From contig NZ_JAGXJY010000026.1 in assembly GCF_019091085.1 (NCBI RefSeq), forward strand, positions 1 through 64,000: a DNA stretch of 64,000 bases, written 5' to 3'. Position numbers and translations under genes: made by a program. Source of the DNA: Mesorhizobium sp. GbtcB19 (GTDB taxonomy: Bacteria > Pseudomonadota > Alphaproteobacteria > Rhizobiales > Rhizobiaceae). Shown piece after piece: positions 15,603 to 24,416 of this stretch. Positions within the stretch are counted from its first letter, which is position 1. Every line of letters starts with the position of its first letter. Under the pieces are notes generated by a model, which had not been told where the DNA came from, ran no database searches, and was given only the letters and a program-made list of their open reading frames with translations.

Positions 15603-17624
15603 ATGACCGCCAGACCAAAACCCCTCTTCCTCGGCATCGACACCGGCGGCACCTACACCGATGCGGTGCTGTGGTCGGAGGAAGGCGGCCCGAAAGGCAA
15701 GGTGCTGGCCAAGGCGAAGTCGCTGACCACCCGCCACGACCTCGCCGTCGGTATTTCCGGCGCGGTCGATGCGGTGCTGGAAAAATCGGGCACCAACCCT
15801 GCCGCGATCAAGCTGGTCTCGATGTCGACGACCTTGGCCACCAACGCGCTGGTCGAGGGCCAGGGCGGGCGCGTGGCGCTCATCATGATCGGCTTTTCCG
15901 AGGCCGACCTTGCCCGCGACGGGCTGAAGACGGCGCTGGGCACCGATCCTGTGGTGTTCTGCCCGGGGGGCCATGACGTGCACGGCAATGCCGCCAAGCT
16001 CGACCTCTCCGGCCTGGAGGCAGCGCTGCCCGAACTCGGCGCCTCGGTGTCGGGCTTTGCGGTCTGCGCCTATTTCGCCACCCGCAACCCGGCGCATGAG
16101 CTGGCCGCGCGGAACCTCATACGCGACAAGACGGGCCTGCCGGTCACCGCCAGCCATGAGCTTTCGGCCAAGCTCGGCGGCCCGCGCCGCGCGCTCACCA
16201 CGCTGCTCAACGCAAGGCTGATCTCGATGATCGACCGGCTGGTGGCGGCAACCGAGGGCTTTCTCGCCAAGCGCGGCATTGCGGCACCCCTGATGGTGGT
16301 GCGCGGCGACGGCGCGCTGGTGTCGGCGGCCTTTGCCCGCCAGCGGCCGATCGAGACCATCCTGTCCGGCCCGGCCGCCTCGCTTGTAGGCGCCCGCCAT
16401 ATGACCGGGCTCGACGACGCCATGGTGTCGGACATCGGCGGCACCACGACCGACGTCGCCGTGCTCGACAGCGGTCGGCCGCGTCTCGATCCGGAAGGCG
16501 CCACCGTCGGCGGCTTCCGCACCATGGTCGAGGCGGTGGCCATGCGCACCTTCGGCCTCGGCGGCGATTCCGAAGTGGCGCTGGAGGACGGCGCGCTCGA
16601 TCCGAAGATCCTGCTTGGACCGCGCCGCCTGGTGCCGCTGGCGCTGGCCGGCATGGTGCATGGCGAGGCCGTCGCATCGGAGCTGGAGCGCCAGCTGCGC
16701 GCGCCGAACCCTGGCCGCATGGATGGGCGCTTCGCCGTGCGCACCGGCGTGCCGGACCGGCTCGCCGCCGGCCTCACCGCGCCGGAAGCGAAACTCTACG
16801 AGACGATCGGCGCCACCCCGCTTGCCCTCGACCGGCTGCTCAGCTCCAACGCGCAGAACGCCACGCTCAATCGCCTCGTCGCGCGCGGCCTGGTGCATAT
16901 CTGCGGCTTCACCCCGTCCGACGCCGCCCATGTCGTAGGCAAACAGTCGAACTGGGACGCCGCTACCGCCCGCCTCGGCGCCGAGCTGTTTTCCCGCCGC
17001 CGCGACGGACGCGGCCAGGCGATCGCGGCGACGCCGGAAATCCTTGCCGAGCGCGTGCTGGTGACACTGACCCGCTGGTCGGCCGAATACATCCTCGAAA
17101 CCGCCTTCGCCGAGGACGGGCTGGACGGTGCGGCGACCGTCGCGCATGCGCTGGTGCAGCGCGCCGTCGATGCCCATCCCGGCATCGCCCGCTTCACCGT
17201 CGCGCTCGACCGGCCGGTCATCGGCCTCGGCGCCTCGGCGCCGCTGCATTATGCCGGCCTGCCGCCGCTGGTCGGCAATGGCTGCATCGTGCCGGAAGAC
17301 ACCGACGTCGCCAACGCGCTCGGCGCCGTGGTCGGCCAGGTGCGCGTCTCGGCCGAAGCCCGCGTCAGCCAGCCCAAGGAAGGCCTGTTCCGCCTGGCGT
17401 CCGGCCAGACGGTGCGCGACTTCACCGACGAGGCGAAAGCGATCGAGGCGGCTGAGACCGACGTGCGCGCGCTCGCCGCCCAGCGCGCGAAAGACGCCGG
17501 CACCGACAGCGCCGAGATCGACGTCGCCACCGAGTTCAAGGTCTCGACCATCGAAGGCCAGCGCATGTTCATCGAGGCGCATGTGGTGGCGGTGGCGTCG
17601 GGACGGCCGCGGATCGCGGTGTGA
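15603..17624 (+). CDS. Hydantoinase/oxoprolinase family protein
   Basis: 673 aa from the ATG at 15603; the longer reading from 15378 crosses a repeat and is rejected. The N-terminal phosphate motif GIDTGGTYTDAVL (residues 9-21) and the second SDIGGTTTDVAVL near 277-289 are the acetate-kinase/actin-fold signatures of the HyuA family. This family includes ATP-dependent 5-oxoprolinase, N-methylhydantoinase and acetone carboxylase subunits. No HyuB-type subunit is adjacent, so this is the shorter stand-alone type of uncertain substrate. It is bounded by repeat elements on both sides and is monocistronic. Confidence 0.88.
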   Translation: MTARPKPLFLGIDTGGTYTDAVLWSEEGGPKGKVLAKAKSLTTRHDLAVGISGAVDAVLEKSGTNPAAIKLVSMSTTLATNALVEGQGGRVALIMIGFSEADLARDGLKTALGTDPVVFCPGGHDVHGNAAKLDLSGLEAALPELGASVSGFAVCAYFATRNPAHELAARNLIRDKTGLPVTASHELSAKLGGPRRALTTLLNARLISMIDRLVAATEGFLAKRGIAAPLMVVRGDGALVSAAFARQRPIETILSGPAASLVGARHMTGLDDAMVSDIGGTTTDVAVLDSGRPRLDPEGATVGGFRTMVEAVAMRTFGLGGDSEVALEDGALDPKILLGPRRLVPLALAGMVHGEAVASELERQLRAPNPGRMDGRFAVRTGVPDRLAAGLTAPEAKLYETIGATPLALDRLLSSNAQNATLNRLVARGLVHICGFTPSDAAHVVGKQSNWDAATARLGAELFSRRRDGRGQAIAATPEILAERVLVTLTRWSAEYILETAFAEDGLDGAATVAHALVQRAVDAHPGIARFTVALDRPVIGLGASAPLHYAGLPPLVGNGCIVPEDTDVANALGAVVGQVRVSAEARVSQPKEGLFRLASGQTVRDFTDEAKAIEAAETDVRALAAQRAKDAGTDSAEIDVATEFKVSTIEGQRMFIEAHVVAVASGRPRIAV

Positions 17625-17635
17625 GCGCCTTTTTT

Positions 17636-17785
17636 CCTTCTCCCCGTTTCACGGGGAGAAGGTGCCCGAAGGGCGGATGAGGGGCAGCGCCGACCGATGC
17701 GGTTTCACTGTATCGCCACTTTCTGGGACGCCGCGCCGCCCCTCATCCGGCTGCCGCCACCTTCTCCCCGTGAACGGGGAGAAGG
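17636..17785. repeat. Inverted pair of family B repeats
   Basis: Two family B copies in opposite orientation (17636-17691 and 17737-17785) with about 45 bases between them, lying between the hydantoinase-type gene and glcB. This is the same end-to-end geometry as the DUF559 cassettes but without a gene inside. Confidence 0.8.
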
Positions 17786-17867
17786 CATGCTACACCCTAA
17801 GCCGAATTGACCCTCGCCCCCCAAACATGCCAAAGGCCCGGCAAGTTACCTATCTGGAGACGTGCAG

Positions 17868-20033
17868 ATGACCGACCGCATCGAGATCGCCGGGTTGCGC
17901 ATTGCCCGGGAGCTCCATGACTTCGTGGCCGAGGAAGCCACGCCCGGCACCGGCATCGATCCGGAAAAATTCTGGACCGGCTTTTCGGCAATCGTCCACG
18001 ACCTCGCGCCGAAGAACCGCGCACTGCTCGCCAAACGCGACGCCCTGCAGGAAAAGCTCGACGGCTGGTACCGCGCCAATGGCGCGCCGATCGACATGGA
18101 AGGCTACAAGAGCTTCCTGAAGGCGATCGGCTATCTGGTGCCGGAAGGCTCGGCCTTCTCGGTCAGCACGGAACATGTCGATCCCGAGATCGCCGTCGTC
18201 GCCGGACCGCAGCTGGTCGTGCCGGTGATGAACGCGCGCTACGCGCTCAATGCCGCCAACGCCCGCTGGGGCTCGCTCTATGACGCGCTCTACGGCACCG
18301 ACGCCATCCCCGAGACGGGAGGCGCCGAGAAGGGCAAGGGTTTTAACCCCACGCGCGGCGCGAAAGTGATCGCCTGGGCGAAGGATTTCCTCGACCAGTC
18401 CGTGCCGCTGACATCAGGCAAATGGGCAGGCGTCAACGGGCTCTCGGTCGCCAATGGCGCGCTGAAGCTCGGCGAGGGCGCCGGCGCCACGACGCTTGCC
18501 GACCCAAAGCAGTTCGCCGGCTATCGCGGCGATGCCGAGAATCCCGAAGCCGTGCTCTTGGTCAAGAACGGCCTGCATATCGAGATCGTGGTCGACCGCG
18601 CCAACCAGATCGGCAGGACCGATCCCGCGGGCATCGCCGACGTCATCCTGGAATCGGCTTTGACCACCATCCAGGACTGCGAGGATTCGGTCGCCGCCGT
18701 GGATGCCGAGGACAAGGTCGTCGTCTACCGCAACTGGCTCGGTCTGATGAAGGGCGATCTCGCCGAAGAGATCACCAAGGGCGGCAAGAGCTTTGTCCGC
18801 ACGCTCAATCCGGACCGGCGCTATACGGCGCCCAATCGCGGCCAGTTGCTGCTGCCGGGACGCTCGCTGATGCTGGTGCGCAATGTCGGCCACCTGATGA
18901 CCAATCCGGCGATCACTGATCGCGACGGCCACGAGGTGCCGGAAGGCATCATGGATGCCGCGATCACCGCGCTGATCGCGCTGCACGATGTCGGCGAAGG
19001 CGGCCGCCGCGCCAATTCCCGCGCCGGCTCGATGTATGTGGTGAAGCCGAAGATGCACGGGCCGGAAGAGGTTGCCTTCGCGGTGGAAATCTTCGACCGC
19101 GTCGAGGCCCTGCTCGGCATGGCCAAAAACACCATCAAGATGGGCATCATGGACGAGGAGCGGCGCACCACCGTCAACCTCAAGGAAGCGATCCGCGCGG
19201 CGCGCGAACGCGTGGTGTTCATCAACACCGGCTTCCTCGACAGGACAGGCGACGAGATCCACACCTCGATGGAAGCCGGCCCGATGATCCGCAAGGGCGA
19301 CATGAAGCAGGCCGCCTGGATTTCCGCCTATGAGGCCTGGAACGTCGATACCGGTCTGGAATGCGGGCTCGCCGGCCATGCCCAGATCGGCAAGGGCATG
19401 TGGGCGATGCCCGATTTGATGGCGGCGATGCTGGAACAGAAGATCGCCCATCCGAAGGCCGGCGCCAACACCGCCTGGGTGCCGTCGCCGACCGCCGCGA
19501 CGCTGCACGCCACGCATTACCACAAGGTCGACGTGCATGCCGTGCAGAAGGCGCTGAAGAGCCGGCCAAAGGCGAAGCTCGAAGACATATTGTCGGTGCC
19601 CGTCGCGGTGCGGCCGAACTGGACGCCGGACGAGATCCAGCGCGAGCTAGACAACAATGCGCAGGGCATTCTGGGCTATGTCGTGCGGTGGATCGACCAG
19701 GGCGTCGGCTGTTCGAAAGTGCCCGATATCAACGATGTCGGCCTGATGGAGGACCGCGCCACGCTGCGCATCTCCTCGCAGCACATCGCCAACTGGCTGC
19801 GCCACAAGGTGTGCTCGGAGATCCAGGTTCGGGATTCGCTGCAGCGCATGGCGGCGATCGTCGACCGTCAGAATGTCGGCGACCCACTCTACCGCCCGAT
19901 GGCGCCGGACTTCGATAACTCCATCGCCTTCCAGGCGGCGTGCGACCTGGTGTTCAAAGGAACGAGCCAGCCGAATGGCTATACGGAGCCGGTGCTGCAT
20001 GCGCGGCGGCTGGAGCTGAAGGCGCGGGACTGA
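17868..20033 (+). CDS. glcB: Malate synthase G
   Basis: 721 aa from the ATG at 17868 (GGAGA seven bases upstream; a GTG two codons earlier is the alternative). The length and whole-protein pattern match the large monomeric G isoform: an N-terminal clasp, a TIM barrel with GRSLMLVRNVGHLMTNPAI, RAGSMYVVKPKMHGP and the GFLDRTGDEIHTSMEAG segment, and a C-terminal plug with the EDRATLRISSQHIANWL helix. It condenses glyoxylate and acetyl-CoA to malate, the second step of the glyoxylate shunt and of glycolate use. No isocitrate lyase is nearby, as is usual for the G form. Confidence 0.97.
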   Translation: MTDRIEIAGLRIARELHDFVAEEATPGTGIDPEKFWTGFSAIVHDLAPKNRALLAKRDALQEKLDGWYRANGAPIDMEGYKSFLKAIGYLVPEGSAFSVSTEHVDPEIAVVAGPQLVVPVMNARYALNAANARWGSLYDALYGTDAIPETGGAEKGKGFNPTRGAKVIAWAKDFLDQSVPLTSGKWAGVNGLSVANGALKLGEGAGATTLADPKQFAGYRGDAENPEAVLLVKNGLHIEIVVDRANQIGRTDPAGIADVILESALTTIQDCEDSVAAVDAEDKVVVYRNWLGLMKGDLAEEITKGGKSFVRTLNPDRRYTAPNRGQLLLPGRSLMLVRNVGHLMTNPAITDRDGHEVPEGIMDAAITALIALHDVGEGGRRANSRAGSMYVVKPKMHGPEEVAFAVEIFDRVEALLGMAKNTIKMGIMDEERRTTVNLKEAIRAARERVVFINTGFLDRTGDEIHTSMEAGPMIRKGDMKQAAWISAYEAWNVDTGLECGLAGHAQIGKGMWAMPDLMAAMLEQKIAHPKAGANTAWVPSPTAATLHATHYHKVDVHAVQKALKSRPKAKLEDILSVPVAVRPNWTPDEIQRELDNNAQGILGYVVRWIDQGVGCSKVPDINDVGLMEDRATLRISSQHIANWLRHKVCSEIQVRDSLQRMAAIVDRQNVGDPLYRPMAPDFDNSIAFQAACDLVFKGTSQPNGYTEPVLHARRLELKARD

Positions 20034-20163
20034 ACGGAACAGTGCAAGAAGGGTCGCGTTAAACCGCCGCGATCATTCTCATACGTCGGCCCCTGCCTAA
20101 TTGGCAAACAGCACCGGACGCCACGATCTTCCGAGCGCCGTCGAGCGCGCCGCCTTTATCGTC

Positions 20164-20679
20164 TCAAGCCCGCTGGCTCGTCCGCGACAGGAAGACGTCC
20201 GTGTGCCTGACATGCGCCGGCGTCTCGCGAAACGGCGCGCAGGGCCTGAAGCCGAACGCCTCGTACACGGCAATGGCGTGTTCCATGTAGTAAGTGGTGT
20301 GGATCAGCACCGTGCAGTCGGGGCCTTTGGCGATCTCGGCCAGGACCGCGCCCATCAGCGCGCGGCCTATGCCTTGCCCCCGAAAGGCAGTGTCGACGAA
20401 GAACCTGTGAAGTTCCACCGTGCCTTCGCCGAACGGATCGAAGGCGAGGCAACCCGCCGGCAGGCCTCCGGAGCGCGCGATGAACGCCATTGCATCCGGC
20501 GCTCCGAATTGCGCGGCTAGCTGAGGGCCGCTTGTTTCGGGATGAAAGAGGGCCCGCACATCCGCCGCCGAGACGCCATGCGGCGCGGACGCGTCGACAT
20601 CCCACTGCGCGAGCTTGCGGCAGAGCCCTGCCAGGGTCTCGAAATCCTCGGCGCTCAGCGCCGGCAAAACTGAAATCAT
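20164..20679 (-). CDS. GNAT family N-acetyltransferase
   Basis: 171 aa. The acetyl-CoA-binding motif A is LHRFFVDTAFRGQGIGRALM (R/Q-x-x-G-x-G/A around residues 100-110), followed by the YEAFGF motif B near the C-terminus (YMEHAIAVYEAFGFRPC). The substrate is unknown. The gene is convergent with glcB, 130 bases away, and reads away from the membrane-protein/TetR pair at 20854. The intervening 20034-20163 holds nothing recognisable. Confidence 0.9.
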   Translation of the reverse strand: MISVLPALSAEDFETLAGLCRKLAQWDVDASAPHGVSAADVRALFHPETSGPQLAAQFGAPDAMAFIARSGGLPAGCLAFDPFGEGTVELHRFFVDTAFRGQGIGRALMGAVLAEIAKGPDCTVLIHTTYYMEHAIAVYEAFGFRPCAPFRETPAHVRHTDVFLSRTSQRA

Positions 20680-20792
20680 CCCCTCGCCCCCGCGCGGATA
20701 TGCGCCACCATATCATGCGCGCGCTCTGGCGCGAATGCGCATCTGCAGTGCGCGTTTGCCGAGCGGGCGTACATGGCCAACTCTGAAATGGC

Positions 20793-20829
20793 TTGACGGA
20801 TCGAAAACTACCTACTAGTAGGTAGGTAG
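20793..20829 (+). promoter_or_regulatory. Palindromic operator over a promoter, TetR-type
   Basis: A perfect 18-bp palindrome, CTACCTACTAGTAGGTAG, lies at 20808-20825 and is extended by one more GTAG. It overlaps the spacer and -10 of a possible promoter (TTGACG at 20793, TAGTAG at 20816, 17-bp spacer). It is 28 bases before the membrane-protein gene that is followed by a TetR regulator, so that regulator is the likely ligand. Confidence 0.65.
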
Positions 20830-20853
20830 CGAAACCAAAAGAAAGATATCGAC

Positions 20854-21444
20854 ATGTCTGCGCAAATCAGCGGTCAAAACCGTGCCCAGTCTTCGAATGG
20901 CTGGCTCAAAACCTACTATTATCTGCGGTTTGCCGTATCGGCTGCCTGGGTCGTGGCGGCGTTCACCGTCGCCAAGGACGCTCCGCCGCTTGCGGCCGTC
21001 ATGCTGGTGGCCTACCCCTTATGGGACGCGCTCGCGAACTATCTCGACGCGCGGCGCAGCGGCGGGCTCGGCCGCAACAGGTCGCAACTCCTCAATTTCC
21101 TCGCCAGCGTCATCACCGCGATTGCGGTCGCCATCGCCCTTGGCCACAGCATGAACGCGGTGCTCGCGGTCTATGGCGTCTGGGCCGCTGTTTCCGGCGC
21201 GTTTCAGCTTCTGACGGCGCTGCGTCGCTGGAAGACCAACGGCGCCCAGTGGGCAATGATCCTGAGCGGCGCCCAATCGGCGCTGGCCGGCCTGTTCTTC
21301 GTCAAGATGGCCGGCGGCGCGGAGGCCATTGGCATCGCCAACGTCGCGCCTTACGCCGCTTTTGGCGCCTTCTATTTCCTCGTGTCCGCCGTGTGGCTGT
21401 CGGTCAGCGATATCCTTCGCAAGTCGCCGCAGGCCGCGCGTTGA
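20854..21444 (+). CDS. DUF308-like membrane protein
   Basis: 196 aa with five to six membrane helices (about residues 25-42, 46-62, 83-100, 104-122, 132-150 and 160-185) and short cytoplasmic basic loops such as RRSGGLGRNRSQ. It resembles DUF308/HdeD-like small membrane proteins by layout only; transport or stress roles are not shown. It is 24 bases upstream of a TetR-family gene, and a palindromic operator precedes it, so expression is probably controlled by that regulator. Confidence 0.75.
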   Translation: MSAQISGQNRAQSSNGWLKTYYYLRFAVSAAWVVAAFTVAKDAPPLAAVMLVAYPLWDALANYLDARRSGGLGRNRSQLLNFLASVITAIAVAIALGHSMNAVLAVYGVWAAVSGAFQLLTALRRWKTNGAQWAMILSGAQSALAGLFFVKMAGGAEAIGIANVAPYAAFGAFYFLVSAVWLSVSDILRKSPQAAR

Positions 21445-21468
21445 GATTTCCTCCGCCGGACGTTAGGC

Positions 21469-22062
21469 ATGTCTATGGATAAGCCCTCGAACACTGCCGA
21501 TGACATCCTGGCCGCCGCGCGAACCTTCATCGTCGCCGGCGGCTACAACGGCTTCAGCTATGCGGATATCGCCGAGGTGATCGGCATCCGCAAAGCCAGC
21601 ATCCACCACCATTTCCCCAGCAAGGTCGACCTGGTGCAGACCCTGGTCAGGCGCTACCTCGAGGATGCCGTAGCGGGCATGACGGAGCTGGAGCGCAACG
21701 TGCCCGAGCCGCCCGAGCTGCTTCGGACCTATGCCGGCTTCTGGGCCCAGTGCATCGAAGATGCGAGCCGGCCGTTCTGCGTCTGCGCACTGCTCGCCAG
21801 CGAGCTTCCCGCCCTTCCGCCCGAAATTGCCGCCGGGGTCCGGGCCTATTTCCAGTTTCTGTCGGGCTGGCTGACCGGCGTCATCGAACGCGGCGCCGCG
21901 CAGGGCACGTTGACCATCTCCGCCGCGCCGCGCGTCGAGGCGGAGGCCTTTATGGCGACCGTGCACGGCGCGATGCTTTCCGCGCGCGCCTATGGCGATG
22001 TCCTGACCTTCGGCATGATCCTGGCGCCGACGCTGCAGAAGTTGATCCCCACGACCGATTGA
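21469..22062 (+). CDS. TetR family transcriptional regulator
   Basis: 197 aa. The N-terminal helix-turn-helix (residues 10-55: ILAAARTFIVAGGYNGFSYADIAEVIGIRKASIHHHF, then PSKVDLVQTLV) is the TetR DNA-binding domain; the rest is the helical ligand-binding and dimerisation domain with a CVCALLASE segment. It is probably an autoregulator of the two-gene unit through the palindrome at 20808-20825. The inducer is unknown. It is convergent with yifB. Confidence 0.93.
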   Translation: MSMDKPSNTADDILAAARTFIVAGGYNGFSYADIAEVIGIRKASIHHHFPSKVDLVQTLVRRYLEDAVAGMTELERNVPEPPELLRTYAGFWAQCIEDASRPFCVCALLASELPALPPEIAAGVRAYFQFLSGWLTGVIERGAAQGTLTISAAPRVEAEAFMATVHGAMLSARAYGDVLTFGMILAPTLQKLIPTTD

Positions 22063-22119
22063 CGTCAATCAGGTTCGGCCCGGAGAGCCGAATCCGGCGT
22101 GGCCGCGAGCGCCCTTCGA

Positions 22120-23649
22120 CTACGCCGCCTGCGCCATCCGCTCCGCGCTCATGCGGTAGGAAATCGCCTCGGCGAGATGGATGCGGCCGACCGTCTCGCT
22201 GGCGTCGAGGTCGGCCAGCGTGCGCGCCACTTTCAGCACCCGGTGATAGGCTCGCGCCGAGAAGCCGAGCTTTTCGCTGGCGTCCTTGAGCAATGTCAGG
22301 CCGGCCGTATCGGGCCTGGCGATCTCCTCGATGATCGAAGGCGGGCAATGCGCGTTGGTGGTGGCGCCGGCACCCAGTCTTTCCAGCCGCTCGCGCTGCA
22401 TGGCGCGCGCACGCGCCACGCGCTGCGCCACCGCAGCGCTCGTCTCGGCCTTGTCCGGCCGGATCAGGTCGCTTGCCGAGACCGCCGGCACCTCGATCCT
22501 GAGGTCGATGCGGTCGAGCAGCGGGCCGGAAATCCGCGCCTGGTATTCGGTGCGGCAGCGGTCGCCGCGCAGGCAGCGATAGCCGGGCTCTCCTGACATG
22601 CCGCAACGGCACGGATTCATCGCCGCCACCAGCTGGATGCGCGCCGGATAGGTGACGCGATGGTTGGCGCGGGCGATCATGCAGTCGCCCGTCTCCAGCG
22701 GCTGGCGCAACGCATCCAGCGTCTGCGGCGTGAACTCCGGCAACTCGTCGAGGAACAGCACGCCATGATGGGCGAGCGAGACCTCGCCCGGCCGCGCGCG
22801 CAGCCCGCCGCCGACCATCGCCGCCATCGAGGCGGAATGATGCGGGGCGCGGAACGGCCGCCGGTCGGTCAGCTTGCCCTCGCCGAGCTCGCCCGCCACC
22901 GACGCGATCATCGAGACTTCGAGCAGCTCCTTCGGCGCCAGCGGCGGCAGGATCGAGGGCAGCCGCTGCGCCAGCATCGACTTGCCCGAGCCCGGCGGCC
23001 CGACCATGAGCAGATTGTGCCCGCCGGCGGCCGCCACTTCGACCGCCCGCTTGGCGCTTTCCTGGCCCTTGATGTCGGCCAGATCCGGCAGGTCGCGCGC
23101 CGCAAGCTGGATGCCGGCTTCGGGCCGCGACAGCACCTGCGTGCCGCGAAAATGGTTGGCGATGGCGATCAGGCTGCGCGGCGCCAATATGTCGAAATCC
23201 TTGCCCGCCCAGGCCGCTTCCGGCCCGCAGGCGAAGGGGCAGATCAGGCCCTTGCCTTCGGCATTGGCGCCGATCGCCGCCGGCAGCGCGCCGGCGACGC
23301 CCGCGATGGTGCCGTCGAGCGACAATTCGCCGAGCACAACATAGCCGGTGAGCATATCGCCGGGGATGGCGCCGAGCGCCGCCATCAGGCCGAGCGCGAT
23401 CGGCAGGTCGTAGTGGCTGCCTTCCTTGGGAAGGTCGGCCGGCGCGAGGTTCACCGTCACCTTCTTCGACGGCATCGACAGGCCCGATGCATGCAGCGCG
23501 GCCTGCACGCGCTCGCGGCTCTCGGCCACCGCCTTGTCCGGCAGGCCGACGATCTGCATGCCGACCTTGCCCGGCCCGACCATCACCTGGACATCGACCG
23601 GCAAAGCCTCGATGCCCTGGAAAGCCACCGTGCGAACCCGCGCCACCAT
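22120..23649 (-). CDS. yifB: YifB/ComM family Mg-chelatase-like AAA+ ATPase
   Basis: 509 aa from the ATG at 23649, which starts the family-typical MVARVRTVAFQGIEA; a longer reading to 23724 is rejected. Order: ChlI-type N-terminal domain (residues 20-145, with the catalytic-Ser-like fold of Lon proteases), AAA+ module with Walker A GPPGSGKS near 217 and the PFRAPHHSAS segment, then a Mg-chelatase C-terminal domain. ComM proteins are hexameric helicases that promote branch migration during integration of transformed DNA. The gene has an alphaproteobacterial SOS box 95 bases upstream, which would place it in the DNA-damage response. Confidence 0.93.
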   Translation of the reverse strand: MVARVRTVAFQGIEALPVDVQVMVGPGKVGMQIVGLPDKAVAESRERVQAALHASGLSMPSKKVTVNLAPADLPKEGSHYDLPIALGLMAALGAIPGDMLTGYVVLGELSLDGTIAGVAGALPAAIGANAEGKGLICPFACGPEAAWAGKDFDILAPRSLIAIANHFRGTQVLSRPEAGIQLAARDLPDLADIKGQESAKRAVEVAAAGGHNLLMVGPPGSGKSMLAQRLPSILPPLAPKELLEVSMIASVAGELGEGKLTDRRPFRAPHHSASMAAMVGGGLRARPGEVSLAHHGVLFLDELPEFTPQTLDALRQPLETGDCMIARANHRVTYPARIQLVAAMNPCRCGMSGEPGYRCLRGDRCRTEYQARISGPLLDRIDLRIEVPAVSASDLIRPDKAETSAAVAQRVARARAMQRERLERLGAGATTNAHCPPSIIEEIARPDTAGLTLLKDASEKLGFSARAYHRVLKVARTLADLDASETVGRIHLAEAISYRMSAERMAQAA

Positions 23650-23743
23650 TTGTCCAAAGCCCCCGGCGTCAGCGCGCTCGTCATCCACCATCAAGCCGCG
23701 AGCGCGTACAATCCAGACAACCATAGATTTTCGAAGCGCGCAA

Positions 23744-23758
23744 GAACATTACAGGAAC
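23744..23758 (-). promoter_or_regulatory. LexA (SOS) box upstream of yifB
   Basis: GAACATTACAGGAAC is an exact GAAC-N7-GAAC (GTTC-N7-GTTC on the gene strand), the LexA operator form of alphaproteobacteria. It lies 95 bases upstream of the yifB start. The same 15-base site with one change occurs at 28397. Confidence 0.7.
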
Positions 23759-23919
23759 ATCTATCCGCAAAGGTGATGGATTTCGGCTAATGCTCATTCT
23801 GGAGGCCCATCTGTCGACCTCGGCGCCGAGTTCTCGAATGCCGTTTTCCGGTTGGAGCCATTAGGCTAGGATGCGACGGACGCAAGATCGGACCTGGAGA
23901 GGCCACGGGGGAATTCGAT

Positions 23920-24354
23920 ATGCGGACTGGCTGCGCGATCTTGATCGGGCTTGCACTTGTCACGCCTGCCGCCGCCGAGGATGCGCGATGCCCGAACGGA
24001 CCCGCGCCCATACAGGTGGAGGACATCGAGGCCGCGCCCGGCTGCCTGGCGGCTCACAAGCTGCATCAGGCCTGCGCCTGGGGATCGAGCGGCGACGAAT
24101 TGATGTCCGAGGCCGTCATCGACAAATGAAAGGCGGGATTCTTCGATCGACTGACCCGCAAGCAACAGCGCCTGTACGATAAGCGCCTCGAAGCATGCGG
24201 CGAGCGCTATCCCATCACGCAGCTGGGCGGGTCGATCCAGATATACCTGTCGTCGATGTGCGACGAGGATCTCGCTGCAACCTATTTCAAGGCGGCAAGG
24301 CATGGGCGAGTGACGGGAACGCCGCGCTGGAAGGTGCCCGATATACCAGAGTGA
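23920..24354 (+). pseudogene. Small exported Cys protein interrupted by in-frame TGA
   Basis: From the ATG at 23920 the frame runs 69 codons, meets TGA at 24127-24129, then stays open in the same frame for 74 more codons to TGA at 24352. The first part has a signal peptide (LVTPAAA|EDARC) and the second reads as sensible protein (AGFFDRLTRKQQRLYDKRLEACGERYP, later MCDED). The two halves look like one 144-aa exported protein of a type common in rhizobia, with TGA probably replacing a Cys or Trp codon. It is probably a recent nonsense mutation; if the stop is real, only a 69-aa fragment is made. Confidence 0.65.
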
Positions 24355-24416
24355 GCGGATGATCCGGTCGCGGGATCTGGCGCATCCGGGAACCGGTGCG
24401 CCGTCGGCTCTCCTGC

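Noticed and set aside
22074..22092. Short hairpin TTCGGC..GCCGAA between tetR and yifB as a terminator
   Set aside because: Only six base pairs and no T run; too weak to call.
24127..24129. TGA as a selenocysteine codon
   Set aside because: No SECIS-like hairpin is evident directly after the codon and no selenium genes are in view; a nonsense mutation is simpler.
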